From contig NZ_ALAP01000060.1 of assembly GCF_000280905.1 (NCBI RefSeq), positions 1 to 50,871 on the forward strand: 50,871 nucleotides of DNA. Direction: 5' to 3'. Position numbers and translations under genes: made by a program. This document shows, piece by piece, positions 31,962-39,648 of this stretch (position 1 is its first letter; each line of letters opens with the position of its first letter). The notes under the pieces are model-generated. The model searched no databases. It was given only the letters and a program-made list of their open reading frames with translations, and was not told the DNA's origin. Source of the DNA: Streptomyces sp. AA1529. Lineage in GTDB: Bacteria; Actinomycetota; Actinomycetes; Streptomycetales; Streptomycetaceae.

Positions 31962-33015
31962 ACGCGCGGACGGTTCGGCGGCGGCGGTTCCTGCGGTGCA
32001 GTGCGCCGGCGCCCGCGAGGGCCAGCAGGCCGGCGCCCGCGGCCGTGGCGCTCTTGGCGACCTCCGGGCGGGTCAGCCACCCGGCCGCCCGGTGCAGGGC
32101 GGCGGCGCCTCCCGCAGCGGGCTGCGCGGGGCCGGGGCCGGTCCACGTCCGTCCGGCCGGCAGCGACGGGCCGGAGGCGCGCCGTGCGGCCCGTGCGGCG
32201 CGCACCTCGCGTCCGACGTGCTCGACGGCCGGGTAGGTGGCGCAGTACGACCAGAGGAAGCGGTTCAGCCCCATGAAGCGGGCGTTGCCCAGGTGGAATC
32301 CGGCTCCCGCTGCCATCAGGCCCCGCGCGACGGGCGCGGGGGCCACCAGGGCCAGCGGGAAGGCCAGTTCCCCGGCGATGGTCCCCCAGGCGACGGCCTT
32401 GGCCAGCCAGGGGCGGTCGCGCACGGCGTCGTGGAACCCGGCGTCCCCGTAGGTGGAGGTGCGGAAGATCCCCGGAATGGCGCTGCCGTCCCGCCAGGAG
32501 GGCGACATGAGTTTGGAGGCCCCGGCCACCAGATAGGACAAGGAGCTCTGGAGGGCGAGGAAGAGCGCGATCTCCTCGCGGGCGCGCGGGTCGTGCGAGT
32601 AGAGTTTCTCCAGGGCCGAGCAGGCGTAGTTCAGAAACGCGAAGTGATCCGAACCGTCGAATCCGTAGACCATTCTGGTCTGGCTCGCGTAGCTGCTCGC
32701 GCTCATGAAGCCGCAGAGCACACCGCGCTGGGAGCGGCTGATTCCGGGAAGCAGCAGGACCGTTCCGGAGAGCGCGCGGGCGCCGAACACCGAAAGAATC
32801 TGCGGATAGGCCAGTATCCTCTCGGCCGGCGCACTGTGATCGCGCCACAGTTTCGGCCCCCGCAGTCTGGTGACGTTCCAGCCGAGCAGATGGTCGTCGG
32901 CGAGTATCTCGGGGTCGGACAATTGCTCCAGGGAGCCGATGGTGGCGCCCAGCGAGGTCATGAACTCGACCTTGCGGAAAACTGAGTCCAGTTCGTCTGA
33001 CATCTCGAAAGTCAT
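31375..33015 (-). CDS. HTTM (vitamin K-dependent carboxylase-like) membrane protein, 3' end out of frame
   Basis: Start ATG with GGAG upstream; an internal ATG four codons later is possible. The first ~350 residues are coherent: a soluble N-terminus, then membrane helices with YLVAGASKLMSPSWRDG and FHLGNARFMGLNRFLWSY, both typical of HTTM proteins such as SdpB and gamma-carboxylase relatives. After about 31,962 the frame stays open for another ~195 codons but reads Arg/Ala-rich, out-of-frame sequence over the hydrolase gene. Real protein probably ends or shifts frame there. HTTM proteins occur in bacteriocin and RiPP operons, which fits the small peptide gene directly upstream (56 bases). Confidence 0.75.
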   Translation of the reverse strand: MTFEMSDELDSVFRKVEFMTSLGATIGSLEQLSDPEILADDHLLGWNVTRLRGPKLWRDHSAPAERILAYPQILSVFGARALSGTVLLLPGISRSQRGVLCGFMSASSYASQTRMVYGFDGSDHFAFLNYACSALEKLYSHDPRAREEIALFLALQSSLSYLVAGASKLMSPSWRDGSAIPGIFRTSTYGDAGFHDAVRDRPWLAKAVAWGTIAGELAFPLALVAPAPVARGLMAAGAGFHLGNARFMGLNRFLWSYCATYPAVEHVGREVRAARAARRASGPSLPAGRTWTGPGPAQPAAGGAAALHRAAGWLTRPEVAKSATAAGAGLLALAGAGALHRRNRRRRTVRACVPRAPGAPLRALRARTGPYARRRTHRGVRERHGLPVDGMGLGAAAAPRARPVRGLRPAGHRMVTVHGRAARRRAERRGSARTAPRGVRTPTVPPGRPLGGRPADPQLRRAPPGRDARAGVRRLLTPPAARTFPAATPHHARRPPADDHHMAAHRAHAGARQAEPRQPLRHAARAPRGADEDLPGGPRDVAGGPP

Positions 33016-33071
33016 CCATCTCCAGGATGTCGGGGAACGGGGCCGGTGCCCGGGCACCGGCCCCGCCGGAA

Positions 33072-33368
33072 TCAGATCGCCGGGTGGTTGGCGAGCAGTT
33101 CCTTCACCGGACGTCCGGCCTCCAGGTAGCCGGAGACCTCGTTGCTGCCGGGGGGCGGGACGGCGCCCACGATGTGGCCGGTGATCCCGCCCACGACCCG
33201 GGCGGCGCCCAGGCCGGCCCCGGCCGCACCGGCGACCGCGAAGGTCGCGAAGATGGGCGTGGTCAGCACCGGCACGGCCTCGTCGGCCTCCGGGACGCGG
33301 TGCCCGCACCACTCCCCGGCGTTCTCCTGCGCCCAGCGTGCGGCGCGGGATTCCCTCGTGATGGGCAT
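33072..33368 (-). CDS. Candidate linaridin-like RiPP precursor peptide
   Basis: 98 residues; ATG preceded by AAGGAAGG at good spacing. Residues 1-32 are charged (leader-like) with one Cys. Residues 33-38 read PVLTTP, matching the PxxxTP motif described for linaridin precursors; in cypemycin's CypA the same pattern is PAMATP across the cleavage site. The following ~35 residues are rich in Gly, Ala, Val, Ile and Thr with a glycine-zipper look (GAAGAGLGAARVVGGITGHIVGA). The last ~28 residues are again polar, which is unusual for a linaridin core. It is the first gene of the minus-strand operon. It could instead be a small membrane protein or an unmodified bacteriocin. Confidence 0.6.
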   Translation of the reverse strand: MPITRESRAARWAQENAGEWCGHRVPEADEAVPVLTTPIFATFAVAGAAGAGLGAARVVGGITGHIVGAVPPPGSNEVSGYLEAGRPVKELLANHPAI

Positions 33369-34396
33369 GTTGCCTTCCTTTCTGGAAAGGCCGATCGCAG
33401 CGGCGCGGAACGTCGGGGACACGGGGCGCTGTCGACGGCGCACCCGTCAGGGTCCGGTCCAGGTACGGAATGGGCACATGTGGTGCCCCCGGTATTGCCG
33501 CACTGTGCCGGCGCCTCACCGCGTGCAACAGGAGAACACCTTGGTCAGAGGATTCTCTTGAATGTTGTACGGCTTCTGCGTTCTGCGCGTGCTCGGCTTT
33601 CCGCTGGTGGGCTCTGCACCAAGCATCATGCTGCACACGACTCGGGTGGGCAATTCACTTCGGGCGGGCGGCGGCGCCCGATTTCCATCCGGTTCGCCCC
33701 CCGACAAGGCTCTCGGGCCGGGAGGAAGTGGGTGATTCGGGCGTGTTCGCTTTCTGCTTCCGGTGACTACTCGTGAGTTCCGTGCCCATTTTCCACAGTT
33801 CGCGGCACGGCTCTGACCGGACCATTTCCCTCCGGTTCTCCCGGGCCCCGGCACGACGCGCTCGCGCACGACGCGCTCGCGGTCTCGGGGCGGGGGCGCG
33901 GACTCTCCGCCGCGCAGTCCCCTGAACCGGGGAGTGCGGCGCTTGGCCGCCCGGTCGGCGCCGCTGCCTTCGGACGTCGCCCGACGACGCCGGGGTGTAC
34001 CGGCGTGCGCATGAGGCTACAGACAGCGCGGACGGAACCTCCCTCCGTCCGTCGCAGACCGGGCGGCCGACCGAGAAAGCCGAGGGTCACCCGGCGTGAG
34101 ATCTCGCGCACACCGACGGTAGAACGGCACGCGTCCAACGGACTATGTACATCTGTCACACCCGTGAACCCATGGGTGTGACAGATGCTCAACAAGCGGG
34201 CCACCGACCGCCGTCGCGTGCGCGGACGCTCCGACAGCACCGCCGGTCCGGCCGCGAACCGGGCCCGCCGATCCGCCCGTACCACCGGCCGTCCCGGCCT
34301 GCCGGAGACAGCAGCAGGCCGCCGGGTGCTGTCCGACCGGGATCTCGCCGCACCCATGGCCCGGGACCCGCAGTGCACGCTCTCCCGCGGCGCTGC
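33369..34396. other. Long intergenic region upstream of the RiPP-like operon
   Basis: About 1 kb with no supported gene; the open frames are Arg/Pro-rich and lack ribosome sites. The part from ~33,480 to ~33,780 is markedly less GC-rich and is the likely promoter region of the minus-strand operon. A perfect inverted repeat lies at 34,151-34,186. Confidence 0.55.
34151..34186. promoter_or_regulatory. Perfect 13-bp inverted repeat
   Basis: ATCTGTCACACCC and GGGTGTGACAGAT are exact reverse complements separated by 10 nt. There is no T run after it. It may be an operator or a hairpin in the untranslated DNA downstream of the serine hydrolase gene. Confidence 0.5.
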
Positions 34397-35494
34397 TCAA
34401 GCGGGCGGGCCGAGTTCGGCCGCGGTCAGGTCCGCGAGCCGCTGTGCGCTGTCGAAGTGGGGAGTGAGACGGCTCTTGGTCATGGCGAAGGACGTGCCGG
34501 TGGTGGCGTCGGCCCAGACGTAGCTGCCACCACCACCGACCCAACCGAACGCGGTGGGTGTCTCACCCGGCCGGGCGCCGAGGCGGCCGAGCGGATACCC
34601 CAGGGCCAGCCGCGCGGGGTTGCCGAAGACCTGGTCGGTGCCCTCGAAGGCCACTGCCGTCACCTCCCGGAGCTGCCGGGTGTCGATGAGCCGACCGGCG
34701 AGGAGAGCGGCGTTCATGGCGGCGACTCCCCGCGCGGTGAACGTGCCCAGCGACGGGATGTCCGCTTGCAGGATCTCCCGGTCGTTGCCCAGGTCCGCGG
34801 CCGGTCGCATTTCCCAGGGCGTGAGAACAGCGGCGTCGTCAGAGGAGGCGGCGGAGGGCGGTACGCCGTCTTCGAGCCGCGCCAGCCGGTCCAGCTCGGT
34901 CGCCGGCACACCGAAGTACAGGTCACTGTCGAGGCCCAGGGGCACGGCGATCCACTCCCGCAGGAGCTGCCGCATCGGCTTCCCGGTGGCCCGGCGGGCG
35001 ATTTCGCCGACGAGGAAGCCGAACGTGAACGCGTGGTACCCCGTCTCCGCCCCGGGACGCCACCGCGGTTCGGCGTCGGCGAGCGCGGTGCAGACCCGTG
35101 ACCAGTCGGTCAGGTCGGCGGGGCCGATATCACGAGGCATCGCCGGCACGCCGACCGAGTGCGTCAGCACATGTCGGAGCGTCGCGGATTCCTTGCCGTA
35201 TGCACCGAATTCCGGCCACAGCTCGACCACCGGTGTGTCGTATCCGACGGCACCGGTCCCGACGAGCAGGTGGGCGATCAGCGACGTCATGACCTTGCCC
35301 GCGGAGAAGCTGAAGAACAGGGTCTCCGGGGTCACCCTGCGCCCGGTGCGGTCGTCGGCGACACCGGCGACGGCGTCGACGACCAGCACACCGTGCTGGT
35401 GGACGGCGGCCTGGAGACCCGTTTCGGCTCCCGAGGCGACGAGTTCGTCGAGGACGCCCTGGACCTTCGGCTGCAGTGCGGGCATCCGCGTCAC
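34397..35494 (-). CDS. Serine hydrolase, beta-lactamase class C/esterase family
   Basis: 365 residues from a GTG that overlaps the preceding stop (GTGA), implying translational coupling to the PPOX gene; an ATG three codons later is possible. The active-site SxxK is SAGK in LFFSFSAGKVMTS. The second motif is GYHAF in place of the beta-lactamase YxN, as in EstB-like esterases. GWVGGGGSYVW stands where the KTG box would be. There is no signal peptide, so it is probably a cytoplasmic esterase or amidase rather than a secreted beta-lactamase. Its length is typical of the family. Confidence 0.85.
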   Translation of the reverse strand: MTRMPALQPKVQGVLDELVASGAETGLQAAVHQHGVLVVDAVAGVADDRTGRRVTPETLFFSFSAGKVMTSLIAHLLVGTGAVGYDTPVVELWPEFGAYGKESATLRHVLTHSVGVPAMPRDIGPADLTDWSRVCTALADAEPRWRPGAETGYHAFTFGFLVGEIARRATGKPMRQLLREWIAVPLGLDSDLYFGVPATELDRLARLEDGVPPSAASSDDAAVLTPWEMRPAADLGNDREILQADIPSLGTFTARGVAAMNAALLAGRLIDTRQLREVTAVAFEGTDQVFGNPARLALGYPLGRLGARPGETPTAFGWVGGGGSYVWADATTGTSFAMTKSRLTPHFDSAQRLADLTAAELGPPA

Positions 35495-36012
35495 CGGCTC
35501 GGCCAGCTGTAGCGCGTCTGGCTGGACGTCGGCAGCTTGCCGAAGGCGAAACCGGCAGTCGGCGCCACCCGGTACAGCCTGACGTCGCCACCGACCACAG
35601 CCTCGCCCAGCCCGTACCAGGTCCCCTCGGTGCTGGTCAGATGGGTGTCGTACTTCCACTCGAAGTCCGCGACCGCCTGTTCCCGCTCGGCGCGCTTCTC
35701 GACGACGGATGCGACGCCCTCGATCACGATGTCCACACCCGTCAACGTATTCGTGCCGGTGGTCAGCGCGCAGCGGGGATTGTGGTCGAGGTTCCGCGCC
35801 TTGCGCTCCTCACCCCCGGTGGTGAAGCACAGGCCGCCCAGGCTCCAGACTGCCAACAGCGGGGTCACATGCGGTCGCCCGTCCGGCCGCACCGTGGAGA
35901 GCCAGAACACCTCCGCCCCGCCGAGCAACTCCAACGCCGACGCCCACGGCGTCGCCCGCGCGCCAGGTGCCGAGAACGGCCCCAGCACGACTTCCGGTTC
36001 CCTCTCCGACAT
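35491..36012 (-). CDS. Pyridoxamine 5'-phosphate oxidase-family flavin/F420-binding protein
   Basis: 173 residues from an ATG with a GGAGGG site. It shows the split-barrel pattern: EVFWLSTVRPDGRPHVTPLLAVW, then GGLCFTTGGEERKARNLDHNPRCALTTG and VDIVIEGVASVV. The C-terminal VRLYRVAPTAGFAFGK is typical of Streptomyces PPOX proteins, which reduce or oxidise small substrates using FMN or F420. It forms a two-gene unit with the serine hydrolase that follows. Confidence 0.85.
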   Translation of the reverse strand: MSEREPEVVLGPFSAPGARATPWASALELLGGAEVFWLSTVRPDGRPHVTPLLAVWSLGGLCFTTGGEERKARNLDHNPRCALTTGTNTLTGVDIVIEGVASVVEKRAEREQAVADFEWKYDTHLTSTEGTWYGLGEAVVGGDVRLYRVAPTAGFAFGKLPTSSQTRYSWPSR

Positions 36013-36119
36013 GTCACACCCTCCGTGAGGCACCCGATCGGCAGTGACCGGGCCACCCTTCCCGAACCAACACACCGGGACGCCCCGCGGTTACGGGACA
36101 TCCGCCCGCCGCCCGTTCC

Positions 36120-36686
36120 TCAGCGCCTTCCGCCGAACTCCCAGTCATGGGCCTGGATGTCTGCGTACTGCTCGTCGGCCAGGGCGGCCCGGGCCGCGTC
36201 CGGGTCCGGCGCCCGGACCAGGGCCGCCGTACCGAGCCAGGCGGTGCCGTCGTCCGACAGCAGCGGGCCGAATGCGATCAACTCGTCCTCACCTGGCGGG
36301 ACGGTGGGGCCGGCGGGCTGTGCGCCGTGCTCGCCTCGGGCCGGGCCCAGGCCGAGCACCAGATACCGGTTGCCGCCCGTACGGCCACCGGGAAACTCCC
36401 ACATCGTGCGTCCGAGCAGATTGCGCCAACGGAAGAGCAGCACATCCCGATAGATGCCGGCCTGCTGGTTGGGCTCCTCGAACGCGAACGCGCGGGCCGC
36501 CGCCGGGTCCGGCAGGTCGACGACGTGGACGCTGCCGGTGGGCGTCTCGCCGTCGGCGGCGAGGGTCGGGCCACGTGCGATCAGGCCCTCTGCGTAGCGG
36601 TCCATGTAGGACCAGTGCTCTTCCAGCAACTGGTACCGCAGCGTGGTCGAGCTGGGACGATCGCGGTGGTAGCAGAAGAACTCCAT
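36120..36686 (-). CDS. YciI family protein
   Basis: 188 residues. The N-terminus has the YCII ferredoxin-like pattern: HRDRPSSTTLRYQLLEEHWSYMDRY, GPTLAADGETPTGSVHVVDLPDPAAARAFA, then FRWRNLLGRTMWEF. A second half from about residue 105 (RYLVLGLGPARG to DIQAHDWEFGGRR) repeats the same layout less clearly, so this looks like a double-domain form. YciI proteins are small cytoplasmic enzymes of mostly unknown reaction. No clear RBS precedes the ATG. The gene is separate from the PPOX unit by about 107 bases. Confidence 0.75.
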   Translation of the reverse strand: MEFFCYHRDRPSSTTLRYQLLEEHWSYMDRYAEGLIARGPTLAADGETPTGSVHVVDLPDPAAARAFAFEEPNQQAGIYRDVLLFRWRNLLGRTMWEFPGGRTGGNRYLVLGLGPARGEHGAQPAGPTVPPGEDELIAFGPLLSDDGTAWLGTAALVRAPDPDAARAALADEQYADIQAHDWEFGGRR

Positions 36687-36868
36687 GCCACAGTGTGCAA
36701 CGGCGAGGGGTGCTCGGGCGGATGCGCCGCCACTCTGACAGCGAACACAGGCTGTTGCAGGTGAGGTTGATGGGGCATCAGGTACTGGTGTGAGTATTGA
36801 TCCTGTCCGGCCCCGATGACAAAGTTCCTCCGTCGGTTACCTGCACACCGCAGACAGGAGCTTCTGCC

Positions 36869-37249
36869 ATGAGATCTCTCGGGCTCGCCGGAAAGGCGTC
36901 CGCCGCTGTCGCCCTGGCCTTCGCCGCCACCCTGCTGATGCCGACCACGCCGGCCGCCGCCTCGGACTGGGACCGGAGCTGCTACCACATCAAGGCGCCC
37001 TACAAGGGCATCAGCGAGGTCATCGGCGGGGCCAGCAAGGCCCGCAGCAGCTGCGAAGACGCCACGATCTCTCTCCAGCGCCACCGCTGGTACGGCTGGC
37101 AGGAGGTGGACTGGACCCCGCTCTACAGCGGCTCGCCGATCGCGTGGTGGACCTGCACGGGCTCCGGCACCTACACCTACAAGACGGTCGTGGCCGTCGA
37201 CTCCAACCTCGGCATCTACGAGAGCGCCGAGCGCCGCATCACCTGCTGA
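36869..37249 (+). CDS. Small secreted protein with four cysteines
   Basis: 126 residues from an ATG with AGGAG eight bases upstream; a longer upstream frame lacks a signal peptide at its start. Residues 1-31 are a Sec signal peptide (RSLGLAGK, hydrophobic core, cleavage after PAAA). The mature ~95 residues begin SDWDRSCYH and hold four Cys that could form two disulfides, plus several Trp and Tyr. I do not recognise a family. It is probably exported and stands alone. Confidence 0.75.
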   Translation: MRSLGLAGKASAAVALAFAATLLMPTTPAAASDWDRSCYHIKAPYKGISEVIGGASKARSSCEDATISLQRHRWYGWQEVDWTPLYSGSPIAWWTCTGSGTYTYKTVVAVDSNLGIYESAERRITC

Positions 37250-37415
37250 GGACGGCGCGGGGCCGGGTGGACCGGCGGACGTCCGGCAGCGGTGCGTGCC
37301 GGTCCGTTGCCCCTACCGGTCCCCGGCCCACCGGAGCGGTCGCCCACCGACGGCGGCGCTGGACCTCGCCGTCGCGGCGGCGTACCAGCGCCACCGGCTC
37401 GGCGAACTGCCCAGG

Positions 37416-37667
37416 TCAGTCGGAGAACGGCTCGATCTCCCTCAGAACATCCACGTGACCCGCCGAACTGCGGGCCCTCGCCACGAAACGCCCCCACTGC
37501 GACGCGGGAAACGTCAGCACGTGGCCTCCCGGCCCTGCCTTGGTGTCCCGCACCGTGACGAGACCACCGTGCGCCGGGAGGGCGACCTCGACGCACTCGC
37601 CTCCGTCGCCGTTGCTGTAGCTACTCTTGTGCCACTGCGTGGAGTTGGGGTGAGGCTGCCCGGTCAT
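37416..37667 (-). CDS. DUF397 domain protein
   Basis: 83 residues; start ATG with GAGGAG upstream. It has the DUF397 signature: WHKSSYSNGDGGECVEVA, VRDTKAG, and LTFPASQWGRFV. These small proteins are found beside XRE regulators in Streptomyces (as with WhiJ-like loci and BldB-region paralogues) and are thought to modulate them. It is the last gene of a three-gene unit and the second DUF397 copy. Confidence 0.9.
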   Translation of the reverse strand: MTGQPHPNSTQWHKSSYSNGDGGECVEVALPAHGGLVTVRDTKAGPGGHVLTFPASQWGRFVARARSSAGHVDVLREIEPFSD

Positions 37668-37694
37668 CTCGGCGCTCCTCTGGCTGCGGGAAGA

Positions 37695-37916
37695 TCAGGC
37701 GTTGACGTTCCCCTCGTGGAGGGTGCTGATGAAGTGCGCCCACTGGGCGGTGGGGAAAGTGAGTACGGGGCCGTGAGGTGCTGTCTTGGTGTCCCGGACC
37801 GGGACGGAAGCGTCAACGGTTTCGACAGCCACCTCGACGCACTCGCCGCCGCTCCCGTTGCTGTATGAACTCTTGCGCCAAACAGCCTGCTGCAAGTCAA
37901 TCTCGGTGTTCGCCAT
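37695..37916 (-). CDS. DUF397 domain protein
   Basis: 73 residues. It carries WRKSSYSNGSGGECVEVA, VRDTKTAP and LTFPTAQWAHFI. It overlaps the 3' end of the XRE regulator by 20 bases, so translation is coupled. It is clearly a paralogue of the neighbouring 83-residue copy but lacks that copy's C-terminal tail. Confidence 0.9.
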   Translation of the reverse strand: MANTEIDLQQAVWRKSSYSNGSGGECVEVAVETVDASVPVRDTKTAPHGPVLTFPTAQWAHFISTLHEGNVNA

Positions 37917-38751
37917 CTCGGAAGCCCTCTGCCGCTGTTTGGATCATGGCCAGGGACGCCTCCGGCGGTAGCGCGGCGGCCCTGAGCAGATCGTAAGACC
38001 TCCGGTACTCCTTCACGAGAGCCGGTTCGTCGATGGTGTCTCCGCTGTGGAGCGACTCCGTATAGACCATTGGTGGGGCATCGGGGAAGGTCATGATCAT
38101 GGCCGGGCCCATCATGAAGGGATGCGGACCAGAGTTCCACGGCAGGATCTGTGGGACGATGCGCGGCTGTCGTGCCAACGCTGCGATGTGTTCGAGCTGA
38201 TCTGCCATCTGCGGCGCCGGGAGGATCGGCAGCCGCAGCAGTGCTTCATGCAGGATCACCCAGTACAGCGGCCTCTTGTGATCCGTTTCGAAGAGTTCGG
38301 TTCGAGCCAGCCGGGCATTCACCTTGATGGCAACTTCGTCGGGGGTTTCCATGGGATGCGTCGCTCGGACCACGGATGCGGCATAGGCCTGAGTCTGGAG
38401 GAGGCCTGGGAGGATGTTCGGGCCCCACACTTCGATGGTGTCTGCCCTCTTCTCGGCCTCGAGGGCTTTCTCGTAATACCAGGCGTGCCCCCTGCGCCGG
38501 GCGTTCCGCACATCCTCGCAGCGGCGGCTGAAGAAGCCGTCGGTCTTGAGTACCTTGTCCACGTGCGCGGCGAGGTCCGGCGGCATGCGCCGCTCGCCGC
38601 GTTCGATCTCGCTCAGGTGGCTGTGGCCGTAGAAGCTGCCCTCCACCAGTTGGGGTTGGGTCAGTCCGGCCTGCTCGCGCTTCCAGCGCAGTTCCTTGCC
38701 GTAGAAGGTGGGCACGCCCGCCGAGCCGTCGATGTCCTTGGGTCCTGGCAC
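37897..38751 (-). CDS. XRE-family regulator with DUF5753 domain
   Basis: 284 residues from a GTG. Residues ~15-75 form the helix-turn-helix (LRWKREQAGLTQPQLVEG, YGHSHLSEIERGERRMP). The C-terminal ~190 residues are a DUF5753 ligand or partner domain (NILPGLLQTQAYAASVVRA, ARLARTELFE, YWVILHEALLRLP, MVYTESL). This is the standard WhiJ-like regulator of Streptomyces XRE/DUF397 modules linked to developmental control. It is divergent from the small-protein/ATPase pair, sharing a 180-base promoter region. Confidence 0.9.
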   Translation of the reverse strand: MPGPKDIDGSAGVPTFYGKELRWKREQAGLTQPQLVEGSFYGHSHLSEIERGERRMPPDLAAHVDKVLKTDGFFSRRCEDVRNARRRGHAWYYEKALEAEKRADTIEVWGPNILPGLLQTQAYAASVVRATHPMETPDEVAIKVNARLARTELFETDHKRPLYWVILHEALLRLPILPAPQMADQLEHIAALARQPRIVPQILPWNSGPHPFMMGPAMIMTFPDAPPMVYTESLHSGDTIDEPALVKEYRRSYDLLRAAALPPEASLAMIQTAAEGFRDGEHRD

Positions 38752-38932
38752 GGTTCACCGCCGAGAGAGTGCTGGCTGTTTTCGCTCGCTGGGGAGCCAT
38801 TCCCGGGGGGTCCGCAATTGGTCGTAGCTGATGGGCAGTTCGCTTGCGGAAGCCCGATCGGCCGCAACGTTACCCGCCTTCCGGCCATTGTGTGGGGTGT
38901 CAGTCACACACTGCTCAAGGAAGGTGCGACAC

Positions 38933-39175
38933 ATGAACGAGTGTGCGTACGGGCGATCGAAATACGGCGACGAAGGTGAGGAATGCATTGCGGAACTGGG
39001 CGCGGCGCTGCGCGCGCACGGGCTCACGCTGCCGTCCCTCGGCGTCGATCCCGTGACATATGCCGGACGGCAGCCCCGCCCGCTCGTCTCGCTCGGCAAC
39101 TGCAACGTCGAGACCGCCCGCGCTCTCGCGGCGGTGCTGCGTACCGCGGCGGGGGAGAGGCAGGCGGGAGGGTGA
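38933..39175 (+). CDS. Small conserved actinobacterial protein, coupled to an ATPase
   Basis: 80 residues from an ATG after AAGGAAGG. It has no transmembrane segment. The notable pattern is ELGAALRAHGLTLPSLGVDP followed by PLVSLGNCNVETARALAAVL; two Cys besides one near the N-terminus. Proteins of this type commonly precede anti-sigma-like ATPases beside XRE modules in Streptomyces, but I know of no function. Its stop overlaps the GTG of the next gene. Confidence 0.7.
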   Translation: MNECAYGRSKYGDEGEECIAELGAALRAHGLTLPSLGVDPVTYAGRQPRPLVSLGNCNVETARALAAVLRTAAGERQAGG

Positions 39176-39615
39176 GGACCCAGACCTGGCGGATCGCCGA
39201 GGCGCCGCAGCGTCCCGCGCTCTCGCTCGCGCTGCTGGCGCGGGCCGCGGATGTCGGCGCGGTACGGCACCAGGTGGCCGGGCACTGCACGCAGTGGGGT
39301 GCCCGCAGAGCGGCGGACGCGATGGCGCTCTGCGTCGGTGAACTGCTCACCAATGTGGTCGTGCACGTGGGGGAGGGGGTCCCGGTGACCGTGCGGGTCA
39401 CATGGTGCGGCGGTGAGCGGGTGCGGCTCGCGGTGACCGACCCGGACCCGCGGCCGCTCCCGCTGCTGCTGGCCGCCGCGCCGGAGGCCGAGTCCGGCAG
39501 AGGGGTCGCGCTGGTCGACTCGCTCGCGCTGCGCTGGGGCGTGGAGCAGGGCGCCTACGCGAAGACGGTCTGGTGCGAGCTGGCCTGCGAGAACGAGGAC
39601 CGACGGGGAGCGTAG
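39172..39615 (+). CDS. ATP-binding anti-sigma-factor-like (GHKL/RsbW-type) protein
   Basis: 147 residues from a GTG overlapping the previous stop. The N box is in CVGELLTNVVVHVG, the G1 box in VTDPDPRP and the G2-like region in ESGRGVALVDSLALRWGV. This is the compact HATPase_c found in RsbW-like anti-sigma kinases. In XRE/DUF397 neighbourhoods such proteins are thought to regulate development or stress sigma factors. The partner is not in the window. Confidence 0.85.
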   Translation: MRTQTWRIAEAPQRPALSLALLARAADVGAVRHQVAGHCTQWGARRAADAMALCVGELLTNVVVHVGEGVPVTVRVTWCGGERVRLAVTDPDPRPLPLLLAAAPEAESGRGVALVDSLALRWGVEQGAYAKTVWCELACENEDRRGA

Positions 39616-39647
39616 ACAGTGTCTACTAATACCTGGTAGACACTGTC
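39615..39647. promoter_or_regulatory. TetR operator upstream of the regulator/efflux pair
   Basis: Perfect 12-bp arms GACAGTGTCTAC and GTAGACACTGTC around a 9-nt spacer. Within it, GTAGACA-G-TGTCTAC (39,612-39,626) is itself a palindrome, and a weaker second one overlaps the tetR start codon. TAATAC in the spacer could be a -10. Binding would block transcription and initiation, giving autorepression. Confidence 0.75.
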
Positions 39648-39648
39648 C

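Noticed and set aside
33767..34378. Minus-strand frame of about 200 codons in the gene-free kilobase
   Set aside because: No RBS, Arg/Pro/Ser-rich composition, and it runs through the perfect inverted repeat.
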